In this document: one piece after another, positions 53,917 to 62,492 of the stretch
Layout: every line of letters starts with the position of its first letter
How positions within the stretch are numbered: position 1 is the first letter of the stretch
Origin: RGIG3178 sp942492795
GTDB taxonomy: Bacteria; Bacillota; Clostridia; Christensenellales; QAND01
NCBI GenBank assembly: GCA_942492795.1
Contig: OW818639.1
Span: forward strand, 1,488,001 to 1,552,000
Length of the DNA stretch: 64,000 nucleotides
Direction: 5' to 3'
Program-made: the position numbers and the translations under genes
The notes under the pieces: model-generated
Told to the model about the DNA's origin: nothing
Seen by the model: the letters and a program-made list of their open reading frames with translations, nothing else
Database searches by the model: none

Positions 53917-54150
53917 ATGAAAAAAAACAAAATATTATTTCTGGTAGTAATAGTACTGATTGTGGTTTCATTGGCGGTTTCATGTTATCAACCTGAAAAA
54001 GCAGATACCAATGAGAACGGACGATACTCGATTATAGTGCATGGAAGCAATATCATATTGTTGGATACAAAAACCGGGACATTCTGGAGGAAGTTTTTGC
54101 TTGACAATCAAGCCCCGACAGATTGGAAAAAGGAAGTATTACCCGAATAG
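53917..54150 (+). CDS. Small lipoprotein
   Basis: A 77-residue predicted lipoprotein. The signal peptide M-K-K-N-K-I-L-F is followed by a hydrophobic core and lipobox L-A-V-S-C, with Cys at residue 23. The mature part is about 54 residues and contains Y-S-I-I-V-H-G-S-N-I-I-L-L-D-T-K-T-G, a beta-hairpin-like stretch of the type seen in small envelope proteins. GGAGGA lies 8 bases before the ATG. Function unknown. Confidence 0.65.
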   Translation: MKKNKILFLVVIVLIVVSLAVSCYQPEKADTNENGRYSIIVHGSNIILLDTKTGTFWRKFLLDNQAPTDWKKEVLPE

Positions 54151-54443
54151 CCTATTTTATCGGTGGACTCTATTGCGTATTAGCAGGAAATCGGAAAATA
54201 CGGGTGCCGTTGCCCGATCCTCCCAAGGTTGATGCGTTTGCTTGCATTTGCGTGCCAATTCATCAAAACGCAAAACTCCATACTTGCGCCCTTGCGCCCT
54301 TGCGCCCATCATTCTATACTTGATGCATGAGCAATTTTCCGGAATACAGGAGGAATAACGGTAAACTGTTGCATCCTGCAGCGAGGCATGTCAAAAAGCC
54401 TTGGCATTGACGAAGATGACTAAAGCACAATAGGAGGTTATCG
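54151..54443. other. Intergenic stretch before the HAD gene
   Basis: About 290 bases without a gene, holding a short GC-rich tandem repeat (54284-54307). No terminator of the lipoprotein gene is obvious. Confidence 0.4.
54284..54307 (+). repeat. Three tandem copies of an 8-bp unit
   Basis: TTGCGCCC occurs three times head to tail. It is in non-coding DNA and could vary in copy number by slippage. No function is apparent. Confidence 0.7.
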
Positions 54444-55277
54444 ATGGGAAAGATCAAACTTATCGCCACCGACCTTGACGGGACCTTTTTGGTTGCGGGA
54501 GGACAGGTTCCCGAGCAGAATCTAAAAGCAATCAAGGTCGCACAGGAGGCAGGGATCATGGTTTGCGCATGTTCTGCCAGACTATGGGCTTTGGGACGGC
54601 ATCTGGTGCAAAAATGCGGTTTTGACCCACTGGCAATTTTAAGCGGCGGCGCTACCATTGTGGATTGCCCCACAGGGAGGCTGATCTACCGGAAGGGCCT
54701 TGATCCGGAGCATTATATGGATCTGCTCAAAGGTTCCATATCCTTCGGCGCGATGGTACAGAGCTGGAACCATGATTTTATCGGAGTTTACAGCCCTACG
54801 ATGGGTGAACGGGGAATCACAAGCATTAAAAACTATACAAACCCGGAATCCCTGATGCATTGCGAAGTCCGCGTATACGATACCCTTGAAAGTATGAATG
54901 AAGGGTGCAAGGACAGGGCAAACCAAATCCTGCTCTTTCCCGGCAAAGAGTACGTGGATGCCGTAAGAGCCGAACTTTCAAAGGTCTGTGAAGTGGAAGT
55001 GACCAGCTCATCCGCCATGGTAGTCGATGTAACCACGCCCGGGGTAACCAAGGGTGCGGCCTTACAAAAGCTGGCCGAGCATCTTGGCATACAACGCGAA
55101 AACATCATGGCGATCGGCGACGGTTTAAGCGACGTCGATATGCTGGAATTTGCAGGGCTGAAAGTTGCGGTGGAAAACGCCGAGGAAAGCCTGAAAAGAG
55201 TAGCCCAACATGTCGTAGCATCCAATGTTGACGCAGGATTTGCACAAGCCGTCTACGAACTTGCCCTAAAGGCATAG
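54444..55277 (+). CDS. Cof-type HAD-IIB phosphatase
   Basis: A 277-residue haloacid-dehalogenase superfamily hydrolase acting on phosphate esters such as sugar phosphates. Motif I is D-L-D-G-T at residues 10-14 (nucleophile first Asp), motif II Ser in C-A-C-S-A-R near 43, Lys in K-G-A-A-L near 205 and motif IV G-D-G-L-S-D-V-D near 227. The cap domain is of the C2 type. AGGAGG lies 7 bases before the ATG. Single-gene unit ended by a terminator. Confidence 0.9.
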   Translation: MGKIKLIATDLDGTFLVAGGQVPEQNLKAIKVAQEAGIMVCACSARLWALGRHLVQKCGFDPLAILSGGATIVDCPTGRLIYRKGLDPEHYMDLLKGSISFGAMVQSWNHDFIGVYSPTMGERGITSIKNYTNPESLMHCEVRVYDTLESMNEGCKDRANQILLFPGKEYVDAVRAELSKVCEVEVTSSSAMVVDVTTPGVTKGAALQKLAEHLGIQRENIMAIGDGLSDVDMLEFAGLKVAVENAEESLKRVAQHVVASNVDAGFAQAVYELALKA

Positions 55278-55668
55278 CGCTTCGGGATAAAACCCGATAC
55301 ACGTATGTTAAGCAGGCAACGAATCATATTCCAAAAGCAAAAAACCACAATTTCCGTTTGAGAAAGTTGTGGTTTTTTAAAAGTTTTTCGTGAGAGGATG
55401 GGCATTGATTTCTCGGAGAATTGCCGCCAAAATACGACAAAGCCTCTTGAATTCGTTCCGCCTTTATACTATTGTAAATGCGGACAGAACCGATGGTTAT
55501 CTCATAAACTGCCTGTGCTGCGCGCCTTTAGAGGCATCGGCCCCACTGAAACCCGTGGAGACCGTGACAACGCATGTTTGCGCTTGGGCGGTAATGGAAT
55601 CTCTTTGATCAGGTCGTTGCCTGTTTGGTACGGTGTTCCAATTGGTTTGTATGGAGGGGGCGGTGCTG
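55278..55668. other. Intergenic region before the second deacetylase
   Basis: 391 bases. The first 100 hold a terminator (55341-55378). The remainder has open frames that run into the next gene out of phase and show no family likeness. A TATACT near 55467 is a possible -10. Confidence 0.4.
55341..55378 (+). terminator. Terminator of the HAD gene
   Basis: AAAACCACAA and TTGTGGTTTT form a 10-bp stem followed by TTAAAAG. The stem resembles the other ACCACA/GCCACA terminators in the window. Confidence 0.8.
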
Positions 55669-56499
55669 TTGAAAAACAGCGTTAAAAGGTCTGTTCAGCT
55701 TGCTTTTTCTGTTTTGGCAGCTGCGGCATTGCTGTTTTTTCATACAACAAAATCCAGCGCCGCCCCTGAAAGCAAGCTGCAAAAGTACAGCAAAACCCCA
55801 AGCGGAATCGTTTGCCTGACCATTGACGACGGCTTCAGCCGGGACGACCTGATTTTAAACCTTACCGTATTGCGACAGTACAAAGTTCGTTGCACGTTAT
55901 TTGTCATCGGTTGTATGCTGACCAAATACCCCGATCTTTGGCAGCAAGCCATCCGGGACGGGCATGAGATCTGTTACCATACGATGTATCACCATGAAAT
56001 TTCGGCATGGGGCAATAAGAGGATTGTTGCAGATTTAAACCGCTGGGTGGACACGGCGCACAAAGTTCTTGGAAACGAGTATGTCGTACCGAAATTTGTG
56101 CGTTTCCCCGGTGGCCGGGGAAGCGGCAGCAGAAGAATATTAAAACTCTTTGATGATTTGGGGTATAAGGTGATCTATTGGGATATCGATACCTATTCTC
56201 AGGCGCATATCAAGCATATCAGCATTGAGAATTTCATCAAAGCAAGTACAAAGAGCGGCTCGATCATACTCACACATTTTCGAAAATTCGATTCGACTGC
56301 ACTGCCGAACTATATTTCCTGGCTTGTGCAAAACTTCAGGCTTGGTACGTTGACGGAGGCTTTTTCGGACACTGCCCCTGCAACGGATCCTCCGGTTGAG
56401 CATTTGCCGCAAACGACAATTCCGGGCGGTCTGCCGTTTGTGCCGGCGAGGTTTCCTGTCGATTTGTTTTTGGATTCCTTTCTTCGATATAAAGCGTAA
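55669..56499 (+). CDS. Polysaccharide deacetylase family protein (NodB/CE4), exported
   Basis: A 276-residue exported protein. The TTG at 55669 is preferred because GGAGGGGG lies 9 bases upstream and it puts K-N-S-V-K-R-S-V before the signal core (about residues 9-26). The NodB domain shows L-T-I-D-D-G near 51, H-T-M-Y-H-H near 104-109 (metal His pair) and R-F-P-G-G near 145. It is a distant homologue of the deacetylase at 29589, with a different order of spacing and no Pro/Thr linker. Probably acts on wall glycan. Confidence 0.82.
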   Translation: MKNSVKRSVQLAFSVLAAAALLFFHTTKSSAAPESKLQKYSKTPSGIVCLTIDDGFSRDDLILNLTVLRQYKVRCTLFVIGCMLTKYPDLWQQAIRDGHEICYHTMYHHEISAWGNKRIVADLNRWVDTAHKVLGNEYVVPKFVRFPGGRGSGSRRILKLFDDLGYKVIYWDIDTYSQAHIKHISIENFIKASTKSGSIILTHFRKFDSTALPNYISWLVQNFRLGTLTEAFSDTAPATDPPVEHLPQTTIPGGLPFVPARFPVDLFLDSFLRYKA

Positions 56500-56540
56500 T
56501 CTTCTTTAAACACACGATATCCGCAACGCCGGGTATCGCA

Positions 56541-57182
56541 CTATACATACAGGGTAATGGTCCTGTTTTTATATCGGAGCAAGTGTTCATCCTGCATTTT
56601 TTTCAACTCTCTGAACAGCGAGGGTCTTTGCACGCCCATATAATCAGCCAACTGCTTTTTGCTCATCGGCAATAGTACGGTGTCGGAGTTCTGTTGGATC
56701 ATCAGCTTCTTTAAATATGCGCTCAGGTTTTCTCTGAGGGTATTTTGCGAAAGGAAAGATACCTTTTGGTTCAGCCCGTCAGAGTTTTTTGACAGAGCCT
56801 GAATATAGGCCAGGGCAAATTGATAGTTGTGAAGCAGTTCTTTCACACATTCCGATGTGAGATGTATCATGCTGCAGTCCGTTTGACAACAGATCGTAAG
56901 CGGATATTTGTTCTGTGCGGAAAAAAGCAAATTTGCTCCGATGACCGCTCCTGATGAGAATTCGAACATCGTTGTTGCATTGCCATTCTCCGAGAGGGCA
57001 TATGCAAAAAGTTTTCCATATACGACGATATCCAATGCCACGCATGTTTCAGCAGCCGCATGCAGCGTATGGTTTTTTGCATAACTCCGGCGAAATATGT
57101 CCGAAGCGGAAAACAACTGTGCCATTGCGTCGTCGTTGATCGCCTTTAGCAAAGGATGCGAATGCAGGAAGCCATTTTCCAT
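56541..57182 (-). CDS. Crp/Fnr family transcription regulator
   Basis: A 213-residue cyclic-nucleotide-fold regulator. The N-terminal effector domain (to about 125) has M-F-E-F-S-S-G-A-V-I-G-A near 72. The C-terminal winged helix has M-S-K-K-Q-L-A-D-Y-M-G-V-Q-R-P-S-L-F-R near 175. No Fnr-type cluster cysteines are seen at the N-terminus. The ATG at 57182 has GAGGTG 9 bases upstream; a GTG 12 bases before it is the alternative. It is divergent from the split-permease operon, with a palindrome between them, so it most likely controls that operon and itself. Confidence 0.87.
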   Translation of the reverse strand: MENGFLHSHPLLKAINDDAMAQLFSASDIFRRSYAKNHTLHAAAETCVALDIVVYGKLFAYALSENGNATTMFEFSSGAVIGANLLFSAQNKYPLTICCQTDCSMIHLTSECVKELLHNYQFALAYIQALSKNSDGLNQKVSFLSQNTLRENLSAYLKKLMIQQNSDTVLLPMSKKQLADYMGVQRPSLFRELKKMQDEHLLRYKNRTITLYV

Positions 57183-57197
57183 GTTTTCTATCACCTC

Positions 57198-57238
57198 GGA
57201 ATATAGAATACAACAAAAGACACATAGGTGTCTATTCC
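57198..57238. promoter_or_regulatory. Palindromic operator candidate for the Crp/Fnr regulator
   Basis: AGACAC-ATAG-GTGTCT (57218-57233) is a perfect 6-bp-arm palindrome, enclosed by a wider GGAATA ... TATTCC pair (57198-57203 and 57233-57238). It is in the short divergent space between the regulator and permease starts, the position expected of an operator. Confidence 0.5.
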
Positions 57239-57286
57239 ATCGCGCAAGTCCCGTTTACAATGAGGAAAAGCAATCGGGAGGATGCC

Positions 57287-57769
57287 ATGGATTTTTTTAC
57301 AGCCGCCGTTTGGGCAGGCACAGCAGGATTTTTTGTTTTTTCCATGATCAAGGACAAGAAAAAAACAATACGCGCACTCCAGATGGCAAAAAACATGGGC
57401 GTTGGCATGGCGGGCAGCATCGTATCCATCGTGTTGCTCATAGGCTTGGTTCTGGCCTTTTTTCCGCTGGGCCGCATCACTGCGTTTATCGGAAATCAGT
57501 CAACGCTGCTCGCGACCGTCATCTGTGCTTTGGTAGGGACGATAACACTGGTTCCCGCGTTTATTGCGTTCCCGCTGGTGGGGTCGCTGGTAAAGTCTGG
57601 GTTGAGCGTCATGCCCGCCGTGGCCTTCCTGACGACGTTGACGATGGTTGGCATCGTCACGTTTCCGCTTGAAAGAAAAGAGTTCGGGACAAAATTTACC
57701 ATTGTGCGAAACGCTCTGAGTTTTGTTTTTGCAATCTTCATCGCCTTGATCATGGGGGTGATGCTGTGA
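57287..57769 (+). CDS. Half permease A (ArsP/DUF318-like)
   Basis: A 160-residue protein with four or five membrane helices. It has the half-repeat of the permease family PF03773-like proteins: A-L-V-G-T-I-T-L-V-P-A-F-I-A-F-P-L-V-G-S near residue 86, followed by a L-V-K-S-G motif. Full-length members contain two such halves in one chain. Here the second half is encoded by the next gene, which overlaps the stop by 4 bases. GGGAGG precedes the ATG by 5 bases. Family members export metalloid compounds or transport unknown small molecules. Confidence 0.75.
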   Translation: MDFFTAAVWAGTAGFFVFSMIKDKKKTIRALQMAKNMGVGMAGSIVSIVLLIGLVLAFFPLGRITAFIGNQSTLLATVICALVGTITLVPAFIAFPLVGSLVKSGLSVMPAVAFLTTLTMVGIVTFPLERKEFGTKFTIVRNALSFVFAIFIALIMGVML

Positions 57770-58488
57770 GTGCGGCACAAAAAATAAAAAACAACCTCTT
57801 TCTCGTAATTGTTGTTCTTTCGTATGCTTTGCTCGCTGTGGTAAAGCCGGATATCGCTGTTGCTTCGGCAAAAAACAGCGTCTACTATTTCAAGGAAATG
57901 CTGTTGATCATGCCCGTGGTGTTTCTTCTCACGGCACTGCTCGACGCCTGGGTACCCAAAGAAACAATTATAAAATACCTGGGTTCGGAATCAAAGGGGA
58001 AAGGATTGTTTCTCTCTTTCGCTATGGGCAGCATTTCAGCGGGACCTGTCTATTCCGCTTTTCCTATCTGCGTCATGCTTTTGAAAAAGGGCGCGTCTGT
58101 ACGCAATATCGTGATCATATTAAGTTCCTGGGCGGTAATCAAAATCCCGATGCTTATCAATGAGGTCAAGTTTCTGGGTTTGACCTTTATGGCAATCAGG
58201 TGGATTCTCACGGTTCTTGCCATCCTCTGCTTTTCCTACATCACGGACAAGATGGTGAAGAAAAAGGATATGCCCCTCCATGCACGAGAGGAACATGGCA
58301 TTGCACTGCAGAGAGAATTCTGCATGGGGTGCTCTCTTTGCGCGAAAAGCTATCCCGAACTTTTTGTGATGCAGGGTAAAAAGGCAACCGTTAACGATGC
58401 GTTGAATGATATCGATCTTGAAAAACTCGAAAGTGCGTGCTCTGCATGCCCCTGCAGCGCAATCCGGTATACGAAAGAGCAAACGTAA
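57766..58488 (+). CDS. Half permease B fused to a 4Fe-4S ferredoxin domain
   Basis: A 240-residue protein starting at GTG. Residues 10-165 hold four or five helices and the second half-repeat (G-S-I-S-A-G-P-V-Y-S-A-F-P-I near 88, followed by L-L-K-K-G-A-S). After a basic linker, residues about 178-240 are a soluble ferredoxin: C-M-G-C-S-L-C near 185-191 and C-S-A-C-P-C-S-A-I near 225, enough for a 4Fe-4S cluster with spare Cys. This adds redox sensing or electron transfer to a permease. It is coupled to half A by a 4-base overlap. Confidence 0.78.
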   Translation: MSAAQKIKNNLFLVIVVLSYALLAVVKPDIAVASAKNSVYYFKEMLLIMPVVFLLTALLDAWVPKETIIKYLGSESKGKGLFLSFAMGSISAGPVYSAFPICVMLLKKGASVRNIVIILSSWAVIKIPMLINEVKFLGLTFMAIRWILTVLAILCFSYITDKMVKKKDMPLHAREEHGIALQREFCMGCSLCAKSYPELFVMQGKKATVNDALNDIDLEKLESACSACPCSAIRYTKEQT

Positions 58489-58561
58489 AGGAAAAAAGAA
58501 ATGCATCCTTTATTATTTGCCGAGCGGATGCAAAAAGGGAACATGGCAATGAACGGCATAA

Positions 58562-58597
58562 AAAAAGCAGAGATAACGATTATGCCTCTGCTTTTTG
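58562..58597. terminator. Bidirectional terminator
   Basis: AAAAAGCAGAG and CTCTGCTTTTT form an 11-bp stem around a 13-base loop between convergent genes (permease B and the ModE-like gene). Confidence 0.85.
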
Positions 58598-58616
58598 TCC
58601 TATTGTAAAGAAAGAA

Positions 58617-58973
58617 TCATTTTTGGATATCTGCGCAGAAGCATTCTTCAAAAATCGCTTTGACCGCTTCGCAAGACAAGCTTTCAAAACGCCGATATTG
58701 TTCCAAAAAGCGGGTTCCGGCTTCTGTCAGAACAGTGCCGCCGCCGCCTGCACCGCCTGCTTTCGCAGAGATGAGCTTAATGCCAAGATCCGCCTCCGCC
58801 TTTTTGAAATGTGTCCAGGCTTTGCTGTAGGCCATCTTCATGTCTTCGGCGGCGCTCTTGAGGGAATGTCCGTTTTGAATGCGCGTCATGAGCATCACGA
58901 CGCCCATGCCGAAACTTGGTCTTTCGTTGAAAACCTGAAAGCGAACCATAAAATGCCGGGGCGATTGTTGCAT
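58617..58973 (-). CDS. ModE-type winged HTH protein without molbindin domain
   Basis: A 118-residue LysR/ModE-type DNA-binding protein. The HTH is S-L-K-S-A-A-E-D-M-K-M-A-Y-S-K-A-W near residues 37-53, followed by the wing A-G-G-A-G-G-G-G-T-V-L-T-E-A-G near 73, which is the ModE N-terminal domain pattern. The two molbindin repeats of full ModE are absent. Such short proteins regulate molybdate or tungstate uptake or formate enzymes. No molybdate transporter is adjacent, but an AOR needing W or Mo lies elsewhere in the window. Confidence 0.8.
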   Translation of the reverse strand: MQQSPRHFMVRFQVFNERPSFGMGVVMLMTRIQNGHSLKSAAEDMKMAYSKAWTHFKKAEADLGIKLISAKAGGAGGGGTVLTEAGTRFLEQYRRFESLSCEAVKAIFEECFCADIQK

Positions 58974-59141
58974 AACAGACGCCTCCTTTTATTGCGTATA
59001 TCATAGCACGTGCCAGTTTAGGTTTCAATGTTTGTGCCCTAAGGATGGAACCCAACGTCAAAGTCTTCGTAAAAGCGCTATGATAATCATTCCTGACTTG
59101 CATAGCAGCAACGATGATTTTTAAACCTGTGTAAGCATCTT

Positions 59142-59185
59142 AAGAAGCCGGGATTCCTGAAAACGGGAATTTCGGCTTCTTTTTA
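59142..59185 (+). terminator. Terminator
   Basis: AAGAAGCCG and CGGCTTCTT pair, extended by ATTCC/GGAAT, with TTTTATTC after. No gene on + ends just before it, so it may insulate the surface-protein region. Confidence 0.8.
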
Positions 59186-59225
59186 TTCGTGTCACAATGT
59201 ATTTCCATGCTTGTGACAAGAACGG

Positions 59226-59252
59226 AAAGCACCCTTTGCGGGTGCTTTTTTG
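59226..59252 (+). terminator. Second terminator in series
   Basis: AAAGCACCC and GGGTGCTTT pair around TTTGC, followed by TTTGTTTTC. Confidence 0.82.
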
Positions 59253-59446
59253 TTTTCAAAAAATCCTGCAAATCCGCTCATTTCGGCCGTCTGTGACCGC
59301 CTGGAGACAAGTATAACATGTTACTTGCTTTTACGACAATAATAGTGCAATAAAGACAAATAAAACTACTATAAATTAATAATATTTCAATTAGAATATA
59401 CATTAGATTTAATATCCAATGATACTATACATAAAGGAGCAAGGCT

Positions 59447-62407
59447 ATGTACAGAAACAAGTCTCAGAGAAAATGGCAAAGATCGCTGATCTTTCTGATC
59501 TCATGCGCATTTGTTCTCATGCAGTTCATGCCGGGCCTTATGGCCAATGCGGAAGGCGGAACGACCGTTTCCGTCAAGGACGTTCCTTCCAGTGCCACCG
59601 GCGTTTCGGTGAATGTCGACGGCATTGTGAAGGATTGTACAAAAAAGGGTGAATTATGGGCGTTCATGGACGGGGGTTGGTATGACAAGGATGATATTTT
59701 AAGCGTCACCGTGCTTTTTGGTGACAAATCGACAGTATTTCCCCGTTCCAGCCTGGAGATTGAAACGACGGAGCGTTGTGTTAATATCCAGATCGATATA
59801 GATCCAAAATTATACAACATCAATCATCATTATAAAACCATTCTGAACGGTACGCCGATTGTGGATGGCAAGGTCGAAGATTCCGCGTATGCCTATAAAG
59901 GCGCGGTTATCAACCTGGACTCGCTTAAAGTGCTCTCCTATGGCGGGAAAACGTATGCCTTTGACTATAGCGATCCTACGACCGACCCAACAATTCCCAG
60001 AAATGAAAAGTTGACGATTGACCTGTACTATACAAGAGTCGTCAACACCTACAGCATTGATACAACCGTTGCCTTTGGCAAAATTACACCGGATGAATCC
60101 AATATACCGTCCGGCGAAGACAGGACCATCCAATATAGCCCTGACAAAGGGTATCACCTGGCCAGTGTAACAATAGATGGCGCAGATGCTAAAGAAACGA
60201 ACCCCAATAGCGTCACGTTCAGTAACATCGCCGCCAACCATACGGTCGACGTTGTATATGAACTGAACAAGTACAGCATCGACACCACGGTCACGAATGG
60301 TACGATTACAAACGACGAATCGGGCATCCCCTACGGCGCAGACAGAATCGTCAAATACAGCCCGAAGACGGGGTTCCATCTTGTTAACGTTACGGTGGAT
60401 GGCAAAGACGTCACCGAAACGAATCCCGATGAGATCAGTTTTAAAGCCATGGATGCCGACCATACGGTCGTTGTCGTATACGAAAGCAACAAGTACGGCA
60501 TTGACACAACGGTCATGGACGGTACGATTACAAACGACGAAACGGGCATCCCCTACGGGGAAGACAGGACCGTTAAATACAGCCCGAAGACGGGATTCCA
60601 TCTTGTAAGCGTGACGGTAGACGGCAAAGACGTCACCGAAACGAATCCCGAAGAAATCAGTTTTAAAGCCATAGATGCCGACCATACGGTCGTTGTCGTA
60701 TACGAAAGCAACAAGTACGGCATTGACACAACGGTCACGGACGGAACGATTACAAACGACGAATCGGGCATCCCATTTGGCGAAAACAGGACCGTTAAAT
60801 ACAGCCCGAACGCAGGCTTCCATCTTGTGAGCGTAACGGTGGACGGCAAAGACGTTACCGAAACAAATCCTCATGAGATCACGTTTTCTGCCATCGACGC
60901 CAACCACACGGTTGCAGTCGTGTATGAGGTGGACAGATTCTCCATCTGCACAAGCGTTGTCAACGGCATCATCACGCCGGACGAAGACGGGATCGCCTAT
61001 GGTTCGGACAGGACCATCCACTATACTCCGTTCACCGGGTTCCACCTTCTGAGCGTCAAGGTAGACGGTAAACCGGTCGATATATTGGCTTGTCCGGACA
61101 GCTACACGTTTGAAGATATCGCGATCAACCATACAATAGACGTTGTGTATTGCATCAACCTGTACACCGTCAAAACATCCGTTGTAAACGGAACGATTTC
61201 GCCGACGTTTTCCGGCATCCCGTACGGTCTTCCCATATTCCCCGTGGCGTACGCACCGGATCCCGGCTGTTACCTCGTGAGCGTGACGGTGGACGGCGTC
61301 GCCCAGGACATCAACGATTGCGCCTTCCTGTACCTGTTTAAAAACGTCACGGCAAATCATACGGTAGACGTTGTGTACGCGCCGTGTACGTTCTCCATCG
61401 ATACACAGGTGACGGGTGGCACGATTACACCGGATCAGTTCGGCATTCCGTATGCCACCGACAAGACCATCACTTACAGCCCGAACACAGGATATCATCT
61501 TGTGAGCGTGACGGTGGACGGCAACCCGGTTGACATCGCCGCATATCCAAACAGCTACAAGTTCGAGTGTATTAAAAGCAACCATACGATTGCCGTTGTG
61601 TATGAGATCGATAGGTTCACCATCGATACGGCGGTAACAAACGGCACCATCACACCGGACGAGTCGGGCATTCCATACGGGGATGACAGGACCGTCACCT
61701 ACAGCCCGAACGTTGGGTATCACGTAAGCAGTGTTACGGTAGACGGCGCAGCGGCAGACATCGCGACGCATCCCACAAGCTACGCATTCAATGATATCGC
61801 TGCAAACCATACGATCGCCGTCGTGTTTGAGATTGACAAGTTCAGCATCGACACCGCGGTGACAAACGGCACCATTACACCGGATGAGTCCGACATTGCC
61901 TATGGCTCTACCAGAACCGTTACCTACAGCCCCGGCACAGGATATCATCTTGTGAGTGTCACCGTAGACGGCGTTGCTGTGAACATTGCCACCTATCCCA
62001 ACAGCTATGCCTTCAACAACATCGCGGCCAACCATACGATCGTCGTGGTGTACCAAATCGATATGTTCACCATCGATACCGCCGTGACCAACGGTACAAT
62101 CACGCCGGATGCCTCCGTTGCGTACGGATCCTCCATGACGGTGACCTACAGTGCGAACGACGGCTATGCCATCAAGAGCGTTACGGTAGACGGCGTTGCG
62201 GTCGATGTGGCAGCATTCCCCGGCAGCTATACCTTTAACAACATCACCGCCAATCATGCGGTGGTCGTCGTGTACGAGAGCAGTGACATACCCGACACGG
62301 GAGACCAGGGAAACATCCCGCTTTATGTTGCATTGATGGCGCTGTCCCTGCTGGGCCTTGTGGCATCTTTCGGAATGGCGCGTGCACCCAAACAGAAGAA
62401 CAGGTAG
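59447..62407 (+). CDS. Cell-wall-anchored repeat protein
   Basis: A 986-residue surface protein. Signal peptide: residues 1-35 with cleavage after M-A-N-A. A unique part to about residue 195 is followed by ten tandem beta-rich repeats of about 74 residues (each with D-T-x-V-x-x-G-x-I-T-x-D, then Y-S-P-x-x-G-Y/F-H-L and V-x-V-D-G, ending N-H-T-x-x-V-V-Y), of the type common in Clostridia adhesins. The C-terminus has the sorting motif I-P-D-T-G at 948-952, a membrane helix and a basic tail K-Q-K-N-R. AAGGAG lies 8 bases before the ATG. A class B sortase follows. Confidence 0.9.
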   Translation: MYRNKSQRKWQRSLIFLISCAFVLMQFMPGLMANAEGGTTVSVKDVPSSATGVSVNVDGIVKDCTKKGELWAFMDGGWYDKDDILSVTVLFGDKSTVFPRSSLEIETTERCVNIQIDIDPKLYNINHHYKTILNGTPIVDGKVEDSAYAYKGAVINLDSLKVLSYGGKTYAFDYSDPTTDPTIPRNEKLTIDLYYTRVVNTYSIDTTVAFGKITPDESNIPSGEDRTIQYSPDKGYHLASVTIDGADAKETNPNSVTFSNIAANHTVDVVYELNKYSIDTTVTNGTITNDESGIPYGADRIVKYSPKTGFHLVNVTVDGKDVTETNPDEISFKAMDADHTVVVVYESNKYGIDTTVMDGTITNDETGIPYGEDRTVKYSPKTGFHLVSVTVDGKDVTETNPEEISFKAIDADHTVVVVYESNKYGIDTTVTDGTITNDESGIPFGENRTVKYSPNAGFHLVSVTVDGKDVTETNPHEITFSAIDANHTVAVVYEVDRFSICTSVVNGIITPDEDGIAYGSDRTIHYTPFTGFHLLSVKVDGKPVDILACPDSYTFEDIAINHTIDVVYCINLYTVKTSVVNGTISPTFSGIPYGLPIFPVAYAPDPGCYLVSVTVDGVAQDINDCAFLYLFKNVTANHTVDVVYAPCTFSIDTQVTGGTITPDQFGIPYATDKTITYSPNTGYHLVSVTVDGNPVDIAAYPNSYKFECIKSNHTIAVVYEIDRFTIDTAVTNGTITPDESGIPYGDDRTVTYSPNVGYHVSSVTVDGAAADIATHPTSYAFNDIAANHTIAVVFEIDKFSIDTAVTNGTITPDESDIAYGSTRTVTYSPGTGYHLVSVTVDGVAVNIATYPNSYAFNNIAANHTIVVVYQIDMFTIDTAVTNGTITPDASVAYGSSMTVTYSANDGYAIKSVTVDGVAVDVAAFPGSYTFNNITANHAVVVVYESSDIPDTGDQGNIPLYVALMALSLLGLVASFGMARAPKQKNR
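60045..62275 (+). repeat. Ten tandem coding repeats, three near identical with exact 222-bp period
   Basis: Repeat starts at 60268, 60490, 60712 and 60934 are spaced by exactly 222 bp (74 codons). Copies 2-4 are nearly identical at DNA level, copies 5-7 are diverged and 8-10 are again more alike. The pattern points to recent duplication by recombination, and the copy number may vary between strains. Confidence 0.85.
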
Positions 62408-62444
62408 TTCAGTCCCCTTATAAAAGGTGAGTCGAAAATCAACG

Positions 62445-62476
62445 AAGGAGGTTTGCTTATCCAAGCAGACCTCCTT
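62445..62476 (+). other. Hairpin between surface protein and sortase genes
   Basis: AAGGAGGTTTGCTT and AAGCAGACCTCCTT pair over 14 bp (one G-T) around ATCC. The AAGGAGGT in its 5' arm looks like a ribosome site that is sequestered; the sortase's own AAGGAG lies 4 bases beyond the stem. It could be a weak terminator or a translation-tuning element. Confidence 0.6.
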
Positions 62477-62492
62477 TCAAAAGGAGCAACCG

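Larger units (their letters stand above)
58974..59446. other. Intergenic region with two terminators
   Basis: 473 bases before the surface protein. Two strong terminators (59142-59185 and 59226-59252) lie in series with no gene between them. The last 110 bases are very AT-rich and presumably contain the surface-protein promoter. Confidence 0.5.

Noticed and set aside
55390..55685. Short open frames before the second deacetylase
   Set aside because: They overlap the deacetylase start out of phase and lack start signals.
59810..62464. Long open frame of 884 codons antisense to the surface protein
   Set aside because: It mirrors a repeat whose period (222 bp) is a multiple of three, so stop codons are absent by periodicity; no ribosome site and Cys/His/Arg-heavy composition.
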